A stretch of DNA of 64,000 bases from PVC group bacterium (lineage in GTDB: Bacteria; Omnitrophota; Gorgyraeia; B26-G9). Of this stretch, positions 61,228 through 64,000 are shown piece by piece. The notes beneath the pieces were generated by a model that was not told the DNA's origin, searched no databases, and saw only the letters and a program-made list of their open reading frames with translations. Positions within the stretch are counted from its first letter, which is position 1. The number at the start of each line of letters is the position of its first letter. Both the position numbers and the translations under genes were made by a program. Location: contig JAAEQR010000072.1 in the NCBI GenBank assembly GCA_024231215.1, forward strand, positions 321,210 through 385,209, written 5' to 3'.

Positions 61228-62868
61228 ATGGGGTATTTAGCCGCAGCATTACTGGCGGTGAGGCCGTTTGTTTGTGAACAGGCATCATTAAAAACAGGAT
61301 TACTTTTTAACGCTATTTTCCTGCTCTGCGTTCTGAGTTTTTTTCTATCTGCAAGAAGACGTATTATCAACCTAAAAATATTAATTGCTGCGTTTATTTT
61401 TCCGGGTTCTTTTTTAATCCTTAGTTGTTTTTCTGTAAATAGCTTTAATAGTTATAACCAGATTACTAATCTCTTGGTTTTTAGCTGTATTTTTATCTTT
61501 GTTTTGAGTTTAGAAAAACGCATACTTCGGTTTTTAATTTCAAGCATGATTGTGATCAGTGTGGTCGTGGCGATACGAGGTATTTATCAGTATTTTTATG
61601 GATTTACCTATATTATAAATAATTTTTCTTCGGGGGAGATTACCGGAGGGGGCTGGTATGCCGCTCATATGCTTGAGCGACAAAGAGCTGTTTCTTTTTT
61701 TGGCTCACCAAATTTGCTGGCCAGCTATCTGATAACATTGCTGCCGTTATCTTGTGCTTATCTTATCAAGAACATTCGCAAGGGACATAAGGTCAAAACA
61801 TATTTATTTGCTGTAGTTTTCACCATCCTGTTCGGGACACTTTTATTAACAAAAACAGTTGGTGCTTTCCTGGCATTGATTATCTCAATGATTTGGTTTG
61901 GATTAAAGTTTATAAAAAATAAATGGGTGAAACCAAAAAAGATAATTTGTTTTTTATTAATATTATTTATATTTTGCGGATTTATTTTTCTAAAAAGAAC
62001 CAAATGCTTTTTAAATTTAAAAAATCCACAAAATTCTGTTATCCAGAGGTTATATTATTGGCAAAGTGCCTTATCGATGATTCGTAATCGGTCGTTGCAG
62101 GGGGTTGGAGCAGGTAATTACGGGATTGTATATCCTCGTTTTAAATCAGCTGCTGCGAACGAGACAATCTACACCCACAATATTTTTCTACAGATTTGGG
62201 CAGAAGGTGGTGTGTTGCCCTTGTTGTGTTTTATTGTTTTTATAGCTTATGTTTGGAAAAGAATAAAATGCGGAGAAAGGAACATTGTTGCCTTAGGAAT
62301 ATTATCCGGGAGTATCGCAGTTCTAATTCATAACAATATTGACTATAGTTTTTTCATTTCGCAAACAGGACATCTTTGGTGGATATTTACTGCATGTGCA
62401 TTGAATATGAGTAATCGCGATGACAATGAGAAGAAAAAGAAAAATAATAATTATATTGTAAATATAATTTTGTATTCTATCATTTTGATTTTGGGATATA
62501 AGACATTTTTCTATTACCAGGCAGAACTGAATTTTGAACAGGGAATGGTATTTTTTCAAGAACAAAAATATGAACAGGCTAGAGAGCTGATCGCTAAATC
62601 TTTAAAAATCAGAAGCGATAATGATTTTGCTTATTATAATCTTGCGACTATTGATCAAATAGAATATTCAGGAAAATATTCAGAAGAAGTAGTTAGCAAT
62701 TATAAAAAAGCTATTTCTTTAAATCCTGATTATGCTTTTTATTATTATGAATTGGGACAATATTTTAAACAGTATAATCGTGAGGAACAAGCTGAAATTT
62801 TTCTTAAAAAAGCAGTAAAAGCCTATCCTACAAACCTAAAATTCATCACTTCTTTGCAAAAAAAATAA
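61228..62868 (+). CDS. O-antigen ligase/polymerase (WaaL/Wzy_C-like) with C-terminal TPR, 546 aa
   Basis: About ten to twelve helices cover residues 1-430. The periplasmic loop of the Wzy_C/WaaL fold is seen as GVGAGNYGIVYPRF followed by TIYTHNIFLQIWAEGGVLP, with the conserved THN(L/I)xLQ block. The last 115 residues contain TPR-like helices (FEQGMVFFQEQKYEQARELI, SDNDFAYYNLATID). The fusion is common in O-antigen-ligase-like proteins. It would polymerise or ligate a polyprenyl-linked glycan in the periplasm. It is the last gene of this unit; a weak AT-rich terminator-like hairpin lies 75 bp downstream. Ligase versus polymerase cannot be told apart from the sequence. Confidence 0.85.
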   Translation: MGYLAAALLAVRPFVCEQASLKTGLLFNAIFLLCVLSFFLSARRRIINLKILIAAFIFPGSFLILSCFSVNSFNSYNQITNLLVFSCIFIFVLSLEKRILRFLISSMIVISVVVAIRGIYQYFYGFTYIINNFSSGEITGGGWYAAHMLERQRAVSFFGSPNLLASYLITLLPLSCAYLIKNIRKGHKVKTYLFAVVFTILFGTLLLTKTVGAFLALIISMIWFGLKFIKNKWVKPKKIICFLLILFIFCGFIFLKRTKCFLNLKNPQNSVIQRLYYWQSALSMIRNRSLQGVGAGNYGIVYPRFKSAAANETIYTHNIFLQIWAEGGVLPLLCFIVFIAYVWKRIKCGERNIVALGILSGSIAVLIHNNIDYSFFISQTGHLWWIFTACALNMSNRDDNEKKKKNNNYIVNIILYSIILILGYKTFFYYQAELNFEQGMVFFQEQKYEQARELIAKSLKIRSDNDFAYYNLATIDQIEYSGKYSEEVVSNYKKAISLNPDYAFYYYELGQYFKQYNREEQAEIFLKKAVKAYPTNLKFITSLQKK

Positions 62869-62943
62869 TCCAAAATTACCGAATATTTTCACCCCTATAT
62901 ATTGTGGTCCGTTTACTCCTAACCCACTGTAACTAGTATAATT

Positions 62944-62972
62944 AAATATTTTTAAAAAAAGTATTTTTTTTT
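62944..62972 (+). terminator. Weak AT-rich terminator-like hairpin
   Basis: A 10-bp stem with one G.T wobble (62944-62953 with 62957-62966) and a 3-nt A loop is followed by six T. The stem contains almost no G or C, so stability is low. It lies between the O-antigen-ligase-like gene and the mraZ promoter, where a terminator would be expected. Confidence 0.33.
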
Positions 62973-62973
62973 G

Positions 62974-63002
62974 TTGACATATAGAGGGATATGGAGTATA
63001 TT
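62974..63002 (+). promoter_or_regulatory. Sigma70-type promoter for mraZ/dcw cluster
   Basis: A perfect -35 TTGACA (62974-62979) and a -10 TATATT (62997-63002, five of six) are separated by 17 bp. Transcription would start close to 63009, next to or within the first MraZ repeat. This gives a short leader of about 35 nt. Confidence 0.8.
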
Positions 63003-63010
63003 TAATACAG

Positions 63011-63040
63011 GTGGTAGAGAGTGGAGGAAAGTGGAGGATT
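63011..63040 (+). promoter_or_regulatory. MraZ operator: three GTGG repeats at 10-bp spacing
   Basis: GTGG occurs at 63011, 63021 and 63031, exactly one helical turn apart, immediately after the predicted -10. MraZ regulators bind arrays of short GTGG-type direct repeats at 10-bp period in mraZ leaders. The third repeat merges into the ribosome binding site GGAGG (63033-63037), so bound MraZ could block both transcription start and the start region. Binding by the product of the next gene is expected from known systems. Confidence 0.8.
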
Positions 63041-63042
63041 AA

Positions 63043-63483
63043 ATGTTTTACGGTGAATTTGAACATTCATTAGACAGAAAAAGCCGCATTATAGTTCCTG
63101 CTAAATTTCGCGAGGCATTAAAAGATAGCTTCGTAGAAAAGTTTTTCATTACCCGAGGTCTTGATACTTGTTTGTTTTTGTTCACCGAAGAGGAGTGGAG
63201 AAAACAAGAGCAAAGATTTAAAGCCTTATCATTTACCAAGCCGGAAGCAAGAAAATTTAACCGCCTGTTTTTCTCCGGAGCAAGTGAAGTTGTTTGTGAT
63301 GGTCAGGGAAGAATATTAATTCCTAATTATCTTAAAGACTTTGCGCAGATTCAAAAAGATGTAGTTGTTATTGGTGTTTCCAACCGGATAGAAATTTGGG
63401 GAAAAAATAAGTGGAAGGAATTTTATGAAAATTCTCGAGAGACCTTTGAAGATAATGCCGAAAAACTCATGGATTTGGAATAG
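63043..63483 (+). CDS. mraZ: Transcriptional regulator MraZ, 146 aa
   Basis: The protein opens MFYGEFEHSLDRKSRIIVPAKFR, the first SpoVT/AbrB-like DNA-binding half. The second copy is VVCDGQGRILIPNYLKDFA. The two-fold swapped-hairpin design, length and position before rsmH identify MraZ. It usually represses its own promoter and the dcw operon. GGAGG lies 6-10 nt before the ATG. Residues RGLDTCLFLF and SNRIEIWGKNKW are also characteristic. The stop is 10 bp before the rsmH start, so both share a transcript. Confidence 0.95.
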   Translation: MFYGEFEHSLDRKSRIIVPAKFREALKDSFVEKFFITRGLDTCLFLFTEEEWRKQEQRFKALSFTKPEARKFNRLFFSGASEVVCDGQGRILIPNYLKDFAQIQKDVVVIGVSNRIEIWGKNKWKEFYENSRETFEDNAEKLMDLE

Positions 63484-63493
63484 AGAAGAAGGT

Positions 63494-64000
63494 ATGAGCC
63501 GACACACCCCAGTAATGTTATCGGAAGTAGTATCGTACTTGCAGCTTGCACCAGGGAAGGTGATAGTTGATTGTACTGTGGGGGAAGGGGGGCATAGTGA
63601 AGGCATATTGAGAAAGATAACGCCAGGTGGACAGCTTATCGGCATAGATCAGGATGATGATGCCCTGAGTATTGCCCGCCTGCGCCTTTCTCGCTTTGAA
63701 GGTTCTTTTAATTTTGTGCAGGATAATTTTAGAAATCTTAGAACTATTTTATTTCAAGAAGGGCTCGAGAAGGTTGATGGTATAGTTTTTGATCTGGGTA
63801 TTTCAATGCTGCAGCTTTCTAGTCCGGAACGTGGTTTTAGTTTTCGATTAGAAGGTCCTTTAAACATGCGGATGGATAAGCGTGCTCAGATAACAGCGTT
63901 TGATTTGGTGAATAATCTATCCGAAGAAGAAATTGCGAATCTTATTTATACTTTCGGGCAGGAACGTTATAGCCGCAGGATCGCACGTAGAATTGTTCAG
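63494..64000 (+). CDS. rsmH: 16S rRNA (cytosine(1402)-N4)-methyltransferase RsmH, N-terminal 169 aa, runs off window
   Basis: Translation from ATG 63494 gives SRHTPVMLSEVVSYL, then the SAM-binding motif VDCTVGEGGHSE, GIDQDDDAL, FDLGISMLQLSSPERGFSF and PLNMRMD. All are hallmark motifs of RsmH (formerly MraW), which methylates N4 of C1402 in 16S rRNA. The frame remains open to the last base, so the C-terminus lies outside. AAGAAGG is 2-8 nt upstream of the ATG. It is the second gene of the dcw cluster, after mraZ, as in most bacteria. Confidence 0.95.
   Translation, partial: MSRHTPVMLSEVVSYLQLAPGKVIVDCTVGEGGHSEGILRKITPGGQLIGIDQDDDALSIARLRLSRFEGSFNFVQDNFRNLRTILFQEGLEKVDGIVFDLGISMLQLSSPERGFSFRLEGPLNMRMDKRAQITAFDLVNNLSEEEIANLIYTFGQERYSRRIARRIVQ

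Noticed and set aside
63316-63645. Minus-strand ORF of 109 codons
   Set aside because: Opposite mraZ and the start of rsmH, both certain genes.
1-64000. CRISPR arrays, tRNA or rRNA genes, insertion sequences
   Set aside because: No regularly spaced direct repeats, no cloverleaf-like or rRNA-like segment, and no transposase-like ORF were seen; only short palindromic elements are present.

Overview
The window looks like chromosomal DNA of a low-GC, Gram-negative-type bacterium. An outer-membrane beta-barrel gene, a type II-secretion-like pseudopilin, a Wzm/Wzt-type polysaccharide exporter, an O-antigen-ligase-like gene and the start of a division/cell-wall (dcw) cluster (mraZ-rsmH) all point to a diderm envelope. 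The density of radical SAM proteins, GT39-like membrane proteins and unusual fusions resembles what is seen in candidate-phylum genomes such as Omnitrophota. That taxon is an inference from gene content; no rRNA or ribosomal protein is present to test it.

Layout. (1) 1-3144: the tail of an unknown gene, a large secreted beta-barrel, a 102-bp palindromic element and a GspJ-like pseudopilin. (2) 3157-55928: a sigma70-type promoter, then about 52 kb of co-directional, mostly overlapping genes. In order these are a WecA/MraY-like polyprenyl-phosphate sugar-phosphate transferase, an FAD enzyme, ABC permease, ABC ATPase with a giant repeated C-terminus, a double radical SAM fusion, glycosyltransferases, a carbamoyltransferase, GT39-like polytopic proteins, two DegT-type aminotransferases, a methyltransferase, a WbqC-like protein, a DUF362 protein and many further radical SAM proteins. 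The run ends with two secreted proteins (a lyase-like protein and a haem-motif PD40 lipoprotein). (3) 55925-57181: one minus-strand SGNH-hydrolase-like membrane protein. (4) 57255-62868: a second promoter driving a radical SAM-GT2 fusion, two GT2 enzymes and an O-antigen-ligase/TPR protein. (5) 62974-64000: a strong promoter, a three-repeat MraZ operator, mraZ and the 5' part of rsmH, which runs off the window. No stretch over 300 bp lacks a gene. I saw no tRNA, rRNA, CRISPR array or transposase.

How the genes may work together (inference). The WecA-like enzyme would start a polyprenyl-linked glycan. ArnC/DPM-type GT2 enzymes would make polyprenyl-phosphate sugars for the GT39-like membrane transferases. 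Aminotransferases, the carbamoyltransferase and cobalamin-type radical SAM enzymes would modify sugars or lipids, and the ABC transporter would export the product. The most unusual signal is an approximately 220-residue domain found five times in the ABC ATPase and twice in the adjacent double radical SAM protein, once after each radical SAM module. This suggests that a modifying enzyme and the exporter recognise the same glycan. Fourteen radical SAM modules lie in thirteen genes; eight are of the cobalamin-binding-domain type.

Several start sites were reassigned from translational coupling and ribosome binding sites. The carbamoyltransferase appears to start at a CTG codon.
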